Made by a program: the position numbers and the translations under genes. This document shows positions 24,704-32,259 of a stretch of DNA of 33,205 bases, piece after piece. Origin of the DNA: Pseudonocardia sp. GTDB lineage: Bacteria; Actinomycetota; Actinomycetes; Mycobacteriales; Pseudonocardiaceae. The stretch is from assembly GCA_025465235.1 (NCBI GenBank), contig JAODNO010000002.1:1-33205 (forward strand), in the 5' to 3' direction. Positions within the stretch are counted from its first letter, which is position 1. Every line of letters begins with the position of its first letter. The notes under the pieces are model-generated. The model ran no database searches. It was not told the DNA's origin and saw only the letters and a list, made by a program, of their open reading frames with translations.

Positions 24704-24719
24704 GAGAGGGGAGCCATCG

Positions 24720-25547
24720 TTGCCCGAGCAGCTGTCGCTGTTGCTGCCGGTCTGGGCCGGTGATCGGCCCGATTTCCTCACCGAGGCGTTCCGCTCCTCG
24801 GTGGACGGCCAGACCCGCAGGCCGGATCAGGTCGTGATCGTGCGTGACGGTCCGGTGGGCGATGCTCTCGACGCTCGGATCGCGGAGCTCGCCGCAACGA
24901 GCCCGGTACCGGTGGACGTGGTTGCGCTGGAACGCAACGTCGGCCTCGGCCCCGCGCTCGACGCCGGGCTCGCGGCCTGCCGTCACGATGTCGTCGCGCG
25001 GATGGATGCCGACGACATCTCACTTCCGCACCGGTTCGCCGTACAGATGCCGATCATCGAGTCGGGCGTGGACATCGTGGGATCCGGCCTGCTGGAGTTC
25101 GGCGCCCATCCCGACGACGTCGTGGGTACACGGACGCCGCCGACAGACCCGCGCGACATCCGCGTCCGGGCGCGGTTCGCCGACCCGTTCAACCACCCGA
25201 CGGTCGTGTACCGGCGCGATCTGGTGCGATCCGTCGGCGGCTACACCGACTTCGCCCTCATGGAGGACTACCTGCTCTGGGCCAAGATGATCGTCGCAGG
25301 AGCGCGGGTGGCGAACGTCGCGGAGCCACTAGTGAAGTACCGCGTCGGGGCAGGCGCCTACGCGCGGCGTGGCGGGCTGCGCCAGCTTCGCGCCGAGGTC
25401 TCCATCCAGCGCCGCTTCCGGGCGTTGGGGTTCACGACACGGGCCCAGTTCGTGCGCAACGTCGCGGTACGAGGGGGCTACCGGCTGGTCCCCGAGCGGC
25501 TGCGGCGGGTGGCCTATCGCGCGGTCATTGCCACCTACCGACGGTGA
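24720..25547 (+). CDS. Family 2 glycosyltransferase
   Basis: A 275-aa GT-A fold glycosyltransferase, probably adding a sugar to an envelope glycan. It shows LSLLLPVWAGDRPDFLTEAF, DQVVIVRDGPV, NVGLGPALDAGLAAC, the metal/nucleotide motif ARMDADDISLPHRF and the acceptor-side EDYLLWAKM. There is no membrane segment. The start is TTG 24720, the only start directly behind the purine-rich ribosome site. The envelope neighbours (LCP, WbbL-like GT, ManB) support an envelope role; donor and acceptor are unknown. It occupies the place where M. tuberculosis has rmlD. Confidence 0.92.
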   Translation: MPEQLSLLLPVWAGDRPDFLTEAFRSSVDGQTRRPDQVVIVRDGPVGDALDARIAELAATSPVPVDVVALERNVGLGPALDAGLAACRHDVVARMDADDISLPHRFAVQMPIIESGVDIVGSGLLEFGAHPDDVVGTRTPPTDPRDIRVRARFADPFNHPTVVYRRDLVRSVGGYTDFALMEDYLLWAKMIVAGARVANVAEPLVKYRVGAGAYARRGGLRQLRAEVSIQRRFRALGFTTRAQFVRNVAVRGGYRLVPERLRRVAYRAVIATYRR

Positions 25548-25596
25548 CCGGGCGCGGGCGGGATGGGAGCATCACTCACCCGATCGAGGGAGTCCG

Positions 25597-26448
25597 ATGA
25601 CCCAGCCGTCCTCCTTGCCGCCCGAGCCCCTGTGCACGCAGGGCGTCGCCCTGCTCGACTCCGGCCACGCCCTCGACGCGGTTGAGGTGCTGCGTCAGGC
25701 GGTGGCCGCGGGTGAGCCGTCGGCCCCCGACCTGCTGGTGCGCGCCTACCTCGACAGCGGGAGCTGGCACGCCGCCGCCGAGTGGCTGACGCCGCTCGTG
25801 CAGCAGGGTCACGTGCGCTTCGCCGGCAGGCTTGGGGTGGCGCTCGCGGAGCTCGGCGACCGCGAGCGGGCCGAGGACACGCTGCGGCTGGCCGTCGAGT
25901 CGGGTGAGCTCGCGGCGGCCAACGACCTCGCGATCCTGCTCCGCGACCAGGGCAGGCTCCGCGAGGCGGTGCAGCTGCTCATCCAGGTCGCGGAGGCCGG
26001 TGACGGCCAGGCCGCCGCGAACGTGGTCGAGCTGCACCTCGAGGCCGGAGACCTGCAGTCCGCCATCGCCGCGGCCGAGCGGTACGCCGACGAGAACCGC
26101 CCCGACACCGTCGTCGCCCTCGCCGACGTCCGGGCGCTCCAGGGCCGCACCGATGAGGCCGAGGGGTTCTACCGGCGTGCAGGCGAGCTGGGAGCCTTGC
26201 GCGCCCACACCGCATACGGCCAGTTCCTGGCGGTCGCCCGGGGCGACATCGAGGGTGCCGAGCGCGAGTTCCGGGAGGCGGAGCGCCACGCCGAGCCCGG
26301 CTGGGCGTACACGCTCGGCCGCTTCCTGCTCGACGAGGGCAGGCCCGAGGAGGCGCGGACCTACCTGCAGGTCGCGGTCGACTCCGGGGACACGGCGGCG
26401 CTGGAGGCGCTGATCGAGCTGGACGGCGAGGACCCGGCGGACGACTGA
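25597..26448 (+). CDS. Tetratricopeptide/Sel1-like repeat protein
   Basis: A 283-aa all-helical repeat protein without signal peptide. About seven imperfect units of 33-36 residues run through it, for example VALLDSGHALDAVEVLRQAV, LAELGDRERAEDTLRLAVES, LLRDQGRLREAVQLLIQVAE and FLLDEGRPEEARTYLQVAVD. These match TPR/Sel1-like repeats used for protein binding. ATG 25597 follows GAGGGAG. It lies 49 bp after the GT gene, probably cotranscribed. The partner is unknown. Confidence 0.85.
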   Translation: MTQPSSLPPEPLCTQGVALLDSGHALDAVEVLRQAVAAGEPSAPDLLVRAYLDSGSWHAAAEWLTPLVQQGHVRFAGRLGVALAELGDRERAEDTLRLAVESGELAAANDLAILLRDQGRLREAVQLLIQVAEAGDGQAAANVVELHLEAGDLQSAIAAAERYADENRPDTVVALADVRALQGRTDEAEGFYRRAGELGALRAHTAYGQFLAVARGDIEGAEREFREAERHAEPGWAYTLGRFLLDEGRPEEARTYLQVAVDSGDTAALEALIELDGEDPADD

Positions 26449-26458
26449 GTGCCGAACA

Positions 26459-26508
26459 CGCGGGAGCTTCGCGGCGCGGCAACCGCGGGTGGCCGGCGTG
26501 CTCCCGCG
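26459..26508 (+). terminator. GC-rich stem-loop after the repeat protein gene
   Basis: CGCGGGAGC (26459-26467) pairs perfectly with GCTCCCGCG (26500-26508); the loop holds a shorter CGCGG/CCGCG stem. There is no T-tract. It probably separates the upstream transcript from the following leaderless gene. Confidence 0.35.
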
Positions 26509-26533
26509 CTCCCGCGCCGTTAGGGTGCGCGCC

Positions 26534-27385
26534 GTGGACCGTGACCCGATCCGCCGCGACCCCGTGCAGGAGTACGGCGACGGGCTCGCCGTTGTCACGG
26601 TGACGCGCTCGGTCCGGCTCGACGTCGACCGCATCGCCACCTCGCCGCGCGTGGCGACGACCCGCCCGGTCCGCGTCGTACTGGCCATCGTCGGGGCCGC
26701 CAGGGCGGCGTGCGGCGACGCCACCGGTGGGGACGGGGTGGAGGTGCTGTCCATCGGCGAGGACATCGGGCGTGCCGCTGCCGTCAACCGCGCCGTGGCC
26801 GGTCTGGACGCGGGGGTGGGCTGGGTCGCGATCGCCGACCCCACGGTGCGGTGGGGGGCCGGGGTGCTGGACGGGCTCCTCGCGGCTGCGGCCGGGCGCC
26901 CGCGCGCCGGCCTGCTCGGACCCCGGCTGCGCGCCGCTGCAGGCGCCGTCGTGCCGTCCGCCGGTGCGTTGCCCTCGATCACCCAGGCGCTGGGTGGCCG
27001 GATCCGGAGCGGAGCCGGCGCGGGCCCGACGGGCTGGCTGTCGACGTCGTGTGTGCTGGTGCGGCGCAGTGCCTGGGACTCGGTGGACGGGTTCGACCCG
27101 CGGTACCTCGGCGCCCCCGGTCCCGTTGACATGGCCGATGTCGACCTCGGCGACAGGCTGGGCCGGGCCGGCTGGTTGGTCGTCCACGTGCCGGGCCTCG
27201 AGACCGACATGGAGATCGACACGGAGATCGACACCGTCATCGATACCGAGGGCGGTGTTGACGCGCGTGACGGGCACGGCATCCTGACGTGGCGCGCGGA
27301 CGATGTACGCCGCTATGTGCACGACCGCGCACGCGCACCTGTCCGGGCGCTGCTGGCGCTCGCGAGTCGTGCACGCCGAGCGTGA
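26534..27385 (+). CDS. WbbL-like family 2 glycosyltransferase, diverged
   Basis: A 283-aa protein related to WbbL, the rhamnosyltransferase that starts arabinogalactan linkage. Similarity is clear in IGRAAAVNRAVAGL, WVAIADPTVRWGAGVLDGLL, PRAGLLGPRLRAA, VVPSAGALPSITQALGG and SSCVLVRRSAW-like STSCVLVRRSAW, then DGFDPRYLG. The first 60 residues are poorly conserved. The second Asp expected after ADP is a Thr (ADPT), and residues about 224-239 are a 12-bp tandem repeat encoding ETDMEIDTEIDTVIDTE. GTG 26534 has TAGGGT (26521-26526) 7 nt upstream and no ribosome site. Whether it is still catalytically active is uncertain. Confidence 0.75.
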   Translation: MDRDPIRRDPVQEYGDGLAVVTVTRSVRLDVDRIATSPRVATTRPVRVVLAIVGAARAACGDATGGDGVEVLSIGEDIGRAAAVNRAVAGLDAGVGWVAIADPTVRWGAGVLDGLLAAAAGRPRAGLLGPRLRAAAGAVVPSAGALPSITQALGGRIRSGAGAGPTGWLSTSCVLVRRSAWDSVDGFDPRYLGAPGPVDMADVDLGDRLGRAGWLVVHVPGLETDMEIDTEIDTVIDTEGGVDARDGHGILTWRADDVRRYVHDRARAPVRALLALASRARRA

Positions 27386-27461
27386 CCCAGTGGAGACACC
27401 GCGTGTAGGAACACCGAGTACCGAGACACCGAAAGCCGCTGACCGAGCTGGAGGAGAACGC

Positions 27462-28535
27462 GTGTTGCAGGACGTCGAGGCCGTGGTGCTGGTCGGGGGC
27501 AAGGGGACGCGGCTGCGGCCGCTCACGCTGTCGGCCCCGAAGCCCATGCTGCCCACGGCGGGCGTGCCGTTCCTGGCGCACCTGCTGTCCCGGATCCGTG
27601 CTGCGGGTGTCGGGCGCGTCGTGCTCGGCACGTCGTACCTCGCCGAGACGTTCTCGGCGCATTTCGGCGACGGCGCCGCCCTCGGGCTCGAGATCGAGTA
27701 CGTGGTGGAGGACCACCCCATGGGCACCGGGGGCGGTATCCGCAACGTCGCCAAGTACCTCACCACCGACGACGTCCTCGTGTTCAACGGCGACGTGCTG
27801 TGCGGTACCGACCTGGGTGCCGTCGTCGACACGCACCGGAGCACCGACGCCGACGTGACGCTGCACCTGGTTCGCGTGCAGGACCCCCGTCCCTACGGCT
27901 GTGTCCCCACGGACAAGTCGGGTTCGGTGCTCGAGTTCCTGGAGAAGACCGAGGACCCGCCCACCGACCAGATCAACGCGGGCTGCTACGTCTTCCGCCG
28001 CAGCGTGATCGAGTCGATCCCCGAGGGACGCCCGGTGTCGGTGGAGCGGGAGACGTTCCCCGAACTGCTCTCGGCGGGCGCGCAGGTCTCGGGACACGTC
28101 GACAACGCCTACTGGCGCGACATGGGCACCCCGGCCGACCTGATCCACGGTTCGGCCGACCTGGTGCGCGGGGTCGCCCCCTCCGCTGCGCTGCCAGGGC
28201 CCACGGGCGAGGCGCTGGTGCTCGAGGGCGCCGAGGTCGCCGAGGGCGCGCTGGTGTTCGGCGGCACCACGGTGGGGCGCGGTGTCCGGATCGGGGCGGG
28301 TGCCCGGGTGGAGGGCGCCATGCTGTTCGACGGCGCCGTGGTCGGCGAGGGTGCGGTGGTGGAGCACTCCGTGATCGGCGCGGGCGCGCGCGTCGAGGAG
28401 GGCGCGCTGGTCAATGACACGGTGGTCGGGGACCGCGCGATCGTCGGAGCGCACTGCGAGCTGCGGCGCGGCCTCCGGATCTGGCCGGACGTGGTCCTGC
28501 CGCCGCACGCACTGCGCTTCTCCCCGGATGTCTGA
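27462..28535 (+). CDS. manB: Mannose-1-phosphate guanylyltransferase (sugar nucleotidyltransferase)
   Basis: A 357-aa enzyme making an NDP-sugar, most likely GDP-mannose for mannolipids and glycoprotein mannosylation. The nucleotidyltransferase domain (1-235) has AVVLVGGKGTRLRPLTLSAPKPM, EDHPMGTGGGIRN, VLVFNGDVL and NAYWRDMGTPADL. A left-handed beta-helix (about 250-345) consists of hexapeptide repeats such as VIGAGARVEEGALVNDTVVG. GTG 27462 follows GGAGGAGAAC. It is placed after a WbbL-like gene as in Rv3265c-Rv3264c. Nucleotide specificity (GDP versus UDP or dTDP) is not certain from sequence. Confidence 0.9.
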   Translation: MLQDVEAVVLVGGKGTRLRPLTLSAPKPMLPTAGVPFLAHLLSRIRAAGVGRVVLGTSYLAETFSAHFGDGAALGLEIEYVVEDHPMGTGGGIRNVAKYLTTDDVLVFNGDVLCGTDLGAVVDTHRSTDADVTLHLVRVQDPRPYGCVPTDKSGSVLEFLEKTEDPPTDQINAGCYVFRRSVIESIPEGRPVSVERETFPELLSAGAQVSGHVDNAYWRDMGTPADLIHGSADLVRGVAPSAALPGPTGEALVLEGAEVAEGALVFGGTTVGRGVRIGAGARVEGAMLFDGAVVGEGAVVEHSVIGAGARVEEGALVNDTVVGDRAIVGAHCELRRGLRIWPDVVLPPHALRFSPDV

Positions 28536-29487
28536 GCCCTCGGGGCTTCCGCATGGACACGACGGCGGAGACTCCCGTGCCCACGCACGGGACTGGCGGC
28601 CGGAGTACCCGCTCGACGTCGCCGGCGTGCTCGCCCCGCTGCGCCGCGGCCGGGGCGATCCGACGTGGCGCTCCGCGGGCACGGGGTCGGCGATCTGGCG
28701 GGTCTCGACCACACCGGACGGTGCAGCGACCATGCGGCTGCACCGCCGTGGCGACGGCACCGTCGTGGCCGAGGCGTGGGGGCCCGGCGCGCAGTGGTCG
28801 CTCGACGGGCTGCCGGCGTTGCTCGGCGAGTCCGACCGCCCCGAGGAGTTCGTCGCGCACCACCCACTGGTCGCCGACGCCGCGCGGCGCATGCCGGGCC
28901 TGCGCTTCGGCGCATCCGGTCGGGTCTGGGACGTGCTGGTGCCCTCGGTGCTCGAGCAGAAGGTCACCGGAGTGGAGGCGCGCCGGTCGTGGCGGGAGCT
29001 CTGCTGGCGGTTCGGCGACCCCGCCCCCGGGCCCGCGCCCGACGGAATGCGCGTGCCCCCGACGCCCGCACAGATCCGGGCCGTGCCGGACTGGGAGTGG
29101 CACCGCGCGGGCGTCGACTCAGCCCGGCGCCGCGCGATCCTCGCCTGCGCCGCGGTGGCGCACCGTCTCGAGACGGCGTGCGAGCTGGGTGGGGAGCGAG
29201 GGCGGGAGCTGCTGCGCAAGGTCCCAGGAATCGGGGTGTGGACGGCGGCCGAGGTGGCACAGCGGGCGTGGGGCGACCCCGACGCGGTGAGCGTCGGCGA
29301 CTTCCACATTCCCACCCTGGTGGGCTGGGCACTGGTCGGCCGACCGCTGGATGACGCCGCGATGCTCGCGGTGCTGGCCCCGTACTCGCCGCAGCGCCAG
29401 CGCGCGGTGCGCTACGTGGAGGTATCCGGGTTCCGTCGTCCACGCTTCGGGCCGCGGTACTCCCCGAAGGACTACCGCGCGATGTGA
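28528..29487 (+). CDS. AlkA-like DNA-3-methyladenine glycosylase II (HhH-GPD)
   Basis: A 319-aa base-excision repair glycosylase that removes alkylated bases. The helix-hairpin-helix is RGRELLRKVPGIGVWTAAEVAQRAW, followed by DPDAVSVGDFHIP containing the catalytic Asp. LEQKVTGVEARRSWRELCWRF upstream is also typical. No methylation-accepting Ada domain is fused. The ATG overlaps the manB stop by 8 bp, so it is coupled to it, although no pathway link is known. Confidence 0.9.
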   Translation: MSEPSGLPHGHDGGDSRAHARDWRPEYPLDVAGVLAPLRRGRGDPTWRSAGTGSAIWRVSTTPDGAATMRLHRRGDGTVVAEAWGPGAQWSLDGLPALLGESDRPEEFVAHHPLVADAARRMPGLRFGASGRVWDVLVPSVLEQKVTGVEARRSWRELCWRFGDPAPGPAPDGMRVPPTPAQIRAVPDWEWHRAGVDSARRRAILACAAVAHRLETACELGGERGRELLRKVPGIGVWTAAEVAQRAWGDPDAVSVGDFHIPTLVGWALVGRPLDDAAMLAVLAPYSPQRQRAVRYVEVSGFRRPRFGPRYSPKDYRAM

Positions 29488-29510
29488 GGGCCGGACGCGG
29501 ATGGTGACGC

Positions 29511-29594
29511 TCAGCCCCTTGCCGGCTGCCCGGTGGATGCGCGGACCACGAGCTCCGCGGCCAGCTCGACGTGGCGGGAGGCCACTGTCCCCGG
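29511..29594 (-). pseudogene. C-terminal scrap of a LacI-family regulator
   Basis: On the minus strand the frame ends SRHVELAAELVVRASTGQP and a stop at 29511, matching the extreme C-terminus of LacI regulators (Ala-x-Glu-Leu-Val-Val-Arg). About 27 residues remain and no DNA-binding or sugar-binding domain is near. It ends at a junction before the permease remnant at 29633. See the paired remnant. Confidence 0.55.
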
Positions 29595-29632
29595 TCGACG
29601 ATGCGGAGCAGCGTCCGCCGCGGTGGCGCTGA

Positions 29633-29713
29633 GCGCGGCCGATGGTGATCGCGTACGTGGTCTTCCAGTGCTGGTTCGTCGCCGGGCTCCCCGCAGGCGC
29701 GGTGAGGTCCTGA
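29633..29713 (+). pseudogene. C-terminal scrap of a carbohydrate ABC transporter permease
   Basis: MVIAYVVFQCWFVAGLPAGA is followed by VRS and a stop. This is nearly the standard end of MalG-type (CUT1) permeases, which read 'AYLVFQRWFVAGLTAGAVKG' in the family. A stop at 29630-29632 precedes it, so about 26 residues survive. Together with the LacI tail it marks a deleted sugar-uptake locus. The stretch 29488-29748 otherwise holds no gene. Confidence 0.65.
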
Positions 29714-29748
29714 CCCGGTGACATCATGATCGGACAGGAGCAGACTTC

Positions 29749-29910
29749 GTGGACCAGAGCTCTATGCGTGAGCCGCGCATCCACCGTGGTCGGGAGGTCG
29801 CGGCCCGAACGGCTGGAGCAGACGATCCGCCTGGCCCCCACCCCGTCCCTCACGAGCTTTGGACCGTGTTCGTCGACATCACACCTGCCGAGGAGAACTG
29901 GCTGCGATGA
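29749..29910 (+). CDS. Possible 53-aa protein upstream of the Gfo/Idh gene
   Basis: GTG 29749 is preceded by ACAGGAG at about 9 nt, and the stop overlaps the next gene as ATGA. The product starts VDQSSMREPRIHRGREVA and ends HELWTVFVDITPAEENWLR. The good ribosome site and coupling suggest it is translated. No family is recognised; it may be the surviving end of a larger catabolic gene fused to new upstream DNA. Confidence 0.4.
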   Translation: MDQSSMREPRIHRGREVAARTAGADDPPGPHPVPHELWTVFVDITPAEENWLR

Positions 29911-31004
29911 CCGCACCTGCCCCCACACCCCGCACCCCCACCACGTTCGGCGTGGTCGGCAGCGGCTGGCGCTCGCTGTTCTTCCTGCGGCTGGCCCAGG
30001 CCGCCCCCGACCACCTGCGGGCCGCAGGCGTCGTGACCCGGACCGGCAAGCGAGGCCAGGAGGTCACGGATGCGTGGGGGGTGCCGACCTTCCGCACGGT
30101 CGAGGAGCTGCTCGCCGCGGACCGTCCCGACTTCGTCATCGCGGCGGTGCCGTGGGGGCAGATGCCCGTCACCACGCGGGAGGTGGTGGCCCTCGGCGTG
30201 CCCGTGCTGGCCGAGACCCCACCCGCCCCCGACCTCGACGGCCTGCGCTCCCTGTGGTCCGACGTGGGCGGGAGCGGGCTCGTGCAGGTGGCCGAGCAGT
30301 ACCTGCTGATGCCGGGCCACGCCGCCCGGCTCGCGGTGTTGCGCGACGGTCTCATCGGCGAGCCGACATCGGTGCAGCTCTCCTCCACGCACATGTACCA
30401 CGCGGTCTCGCTCATCCGCGGCCTGCTCGGCGTGGACATGGACGAGGCCGTGGTCACCGGGCGCGAGTTCACCGCGCCGCTGGTCGACCCGCTCTCATCC
30501 GACGGATGGAAGCAGGACGCGGTGCCCGAGGCGCGCACCACCACCATCGCCACCATCGACTTCGGCGGCCGCTCCGGCCTCTACGACTTCACCGACAACC
30601 AGTGGTGGAACCCGTTGCGCGCCCGCCGGATCCTCGTCCGCGGCTCCATGGGCGAGCTCGTCGACGACCGCCTCGTGCGGATGGCCGACCCGACGAGCCC
30701 CGTGGAGTCGCACCTCGTCTACCGCCGCACCGGCGTCGACATGAACCTCGAGGGCAACGACCTTGACTTCGTGAGCGTGGACGGCAGGGTGGTGTACCGG
30801 AACCCGTTCTCGGGCACCCGCCTGTCCGAGGACGACATCGCCGTGGCAGCGTTGCTGGAGGCCACCGGAGCGTGGGCTCGTGGGGAGGGCCCGGAGCCCT
30901 ACCCGCTGGCGCAGGGCTGCCAGGACCACGCCATCGCACTGGCGATCGGCGAGTCCGCCCGCACCGGGCACGATGTCCGGGTGACGAAGGAGCCGTGGGC
31001 CTGA
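29907..31004 (+). CDS. Gfo/Idh/MocA family oxidoreductase
   Basis: A 365-aa NAD(P)-dependent sugar or inositol dehydrogenase-like protein. The Rossmann domain starts FGVVGSGWRSLFFLRLA and continues ADRPDFVIAAVPWGQMP. At the usual Glu-Lys-Pro site it has LAETPPAPD, so the conserved lysine is replaced by Thr. The substrate domain includes YLLMPGHAARLAVLRDGLIGEP. GAGGAG lies about 12 nt before the ATG. The gene overlaps the 53-aa ORF and the tautomerase-like remnant, and belongs to the remains of a sugar catabolic locus. The substrate is unknown, and catalysis may be altered. Confidence 0.88.
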   Translation: MTAPAPTPRTPTTFGVVGSGWRSLFFLRLAQAAPDHLRAAGVVTRTGKRGQEVTDAWGVPTFRTVEELLAADRPDFVIAAVPWGQMPVTTREVVALGVPVLAETPPAPDLDGLRSLWSDVGGSGLVQVAEQYLLMPGHAARLAVLRDGLIGEPTSVQLSSTHMYHAVSLIRGLLGVDMDEAVVTGREFTAPLVDPLSSDGWKQDAVPEARTTTIATIDFGGRSGLYDFTDNQWWNPLRARRILVRGSMGELVDDRLVRMADPTSPVESHLVYRRTGVDMNLEGNDLDFVSVDGRVVYRNPFSGTRLSEDDIAVAALLEATGAWARGEGPEPYPLAQGCQDHAIALAIGESARTGHDVRVTKEPWA

Positions 31005-31084
31005 TGCCGCTGGTGCGGATCGACCTGCAGCGCCGCGCGATCGCCGGCGTCAACGCCGGCCCCGTGCGCGGGACGGCCGCATGA
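31004..31084 (+). pseudogene. 26-aa tautomerase-like remnant
   Basis: MPLVRIDLQRRAIAGVNAG then PVRGTAA and stop. The start MPLVRIDL with the catalytic Pro after Met is the hallmark of 4-oxalocrotonate tautomerases, and RAIAGVN resembles the following helix (usually RRAIADGVH). An internal deletion would explain the short length. It overlaps the upstream stop and the downstream ATG, so translation can still pass through it. Confidence 0.45.
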
Positions 31085-32190
31085 GGGCAGCCGTCCTGCG
31101 CGAGCCCGGCACGCCGTTGCAGGTGGAGGACGTGGAACTCGACGCCCCGCACGCCGGCGAGGTGCTGGTGCGGGTGGAGGCGGCGGGGGTGTGTCACACC
31201 GAGCTGCACTACATGTCCGGCGACATCCCGTGTCCGTTGCCCATCGTGCTGGGGCACGAGGGTTGTGGGGTCGTCGAGCAGACCGGTTCCGGGGTCGACA
31301 GGGTGGCGGTGGGGGACCGGGTCGCGTTCACCTGGCGCCCACGGTGCGGGTTCTGCGAGTTCTGCATGACCGGGCGGCCGGTGATGTGCATCTACGGCCG
31401 GGTGCAGGCTCGCTCGGGCGGGTTGATGGACGGCACCTCGCGCCTGCGTCGCGGCGAGGAGAAGGTGCACCACTTCCTGGGCGTTTCGTGCTTCGCGGAG
31501 CGGGCGGTGGTGTCGCAGCGGGCGGTGGTGCCGCTGCCCGAGGATGTGCCGGTCGCGGTCGCCGCGGTCACCGGTTGCGCGGTGATCACGGGGCTGGGCG
31601 CGGTGGTGAACGTGGGCGGGCAGCTGGCCGGCCGGCCGCTGCTGGTGATCGGCGCGGGCGGGGTCGGGCTGTCGGCGGTGATGGGCGCGGTCCTGGTCGG
31701 TGCCGGACCCGTCGTGGTGGTGGACGTGGCGGCGGACAAGCTGGAGTTGGCACGCCGGCTGGGCGCCACCCACACCGTCGACGCCGGCACCCTCGACGCG
31801 GCCGGTGTGGTGGAGGCGGTGCAGGAGCTGACCGGGGGCGGCGCGGAGGTGGCGGTCGACGCCGTCGGCAGCCCGCACACCCTGCGCCAGGCCTTCACGG
31901 CGCTGCGCCCCGGCGGCACCGCGATCGCCGTCGGGCTGGCCGCGGTGGACGCCACCGCCGCAATCCCGATCAACGAGCTGGTGCAACAGCAGAAACACCT
32001 GGTCGGCAGCCTCTACGGCTCGGCCAACCCCCCGGTGGACCTGCCCCGGATCCTGTCGCTGTACCGGTCGGGGCGGCTCCCGCTGGAGGCCCTGCTCGGC
32101 GCCCAGCACCCTCTCGAGGGCGTCGAGGACGCCTATCGGGCGCTGCGCGCAGGCGCCACCGGCCGCGCCGTCGTGGTGCCCGGCCCGTGA
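31081..32190 (+). CDS. Zinc-dependent alcohol dehydrogenase
   Basis: A 369-aa medium-chain dehydrogenase using NAD(P). Catalytic zinc ligands are in AAGVCHTELHYMSGD and VLGHEGCGVVE; the structural zinc motif is CGFCEFCMTGRPVMC. The cofactor fold has LVIGAGGVGLSAVMGAVLVGA and VVVDVAADKLELARRLGATHTVDA. Length and ligands match class III-like/S-(hydroxymethyl)glutathione-type relatives. The substrate is unknown. It starts at the overlap with the tautomerase-like remnant, so it continues the operon with Gfo/Idh. Confidence 0.92.
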   Translation: MRAAVLREPGTPLQVEDVELDAPHAGEVLVRVEAAGVCHTELHYMSGDIPCPLPIVLGHEGCGVVEQTGSGVDRVAVGDRVAFTWRPRCGFCEFCMTGRPVMCIYGRVQARSGGLMDGTSRLRRGEEKVHHFLGVSCFAERAVVSQRAVVPLPEDVPVAVAAVTGCAVITGLGAVVNVGGQLAGRPLLVIGAGGVGLSAVMGAVLVGAGPVVVVDVAADKLELARRLGATHTVDAGTLDAAGVVEAVQELTGGGAEVAVDAVGSPHTLRQAFTALRPGGTAIAVGLAAVDATAAIPINELVQQQKHLVGSLYGSANPPVDLPRILSLYRSGRLPLEALLGAQHPLEGVEDAYRALRAGATGRAVVVPGP

Positions 32191-32259
32191 CCGTGTACGC
32201 CATCTATCCGAGCGCGACATGGTGGTGTTGATCATTGGCGGGGAGCAGTCGCGATCCGC

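Noticed and set aside
27386-27461. Repeated ACACCG words before manB
   Set aside because: The copies are short and irregularly spaced; the manB ribosome site explains what is needed here.
27237-29315. A 692-codon minus-strand frame across manB and the AlkA-like gene
   Set aside because: It mirrors two well-supported plus-strand genes and contains no recognisable domain.
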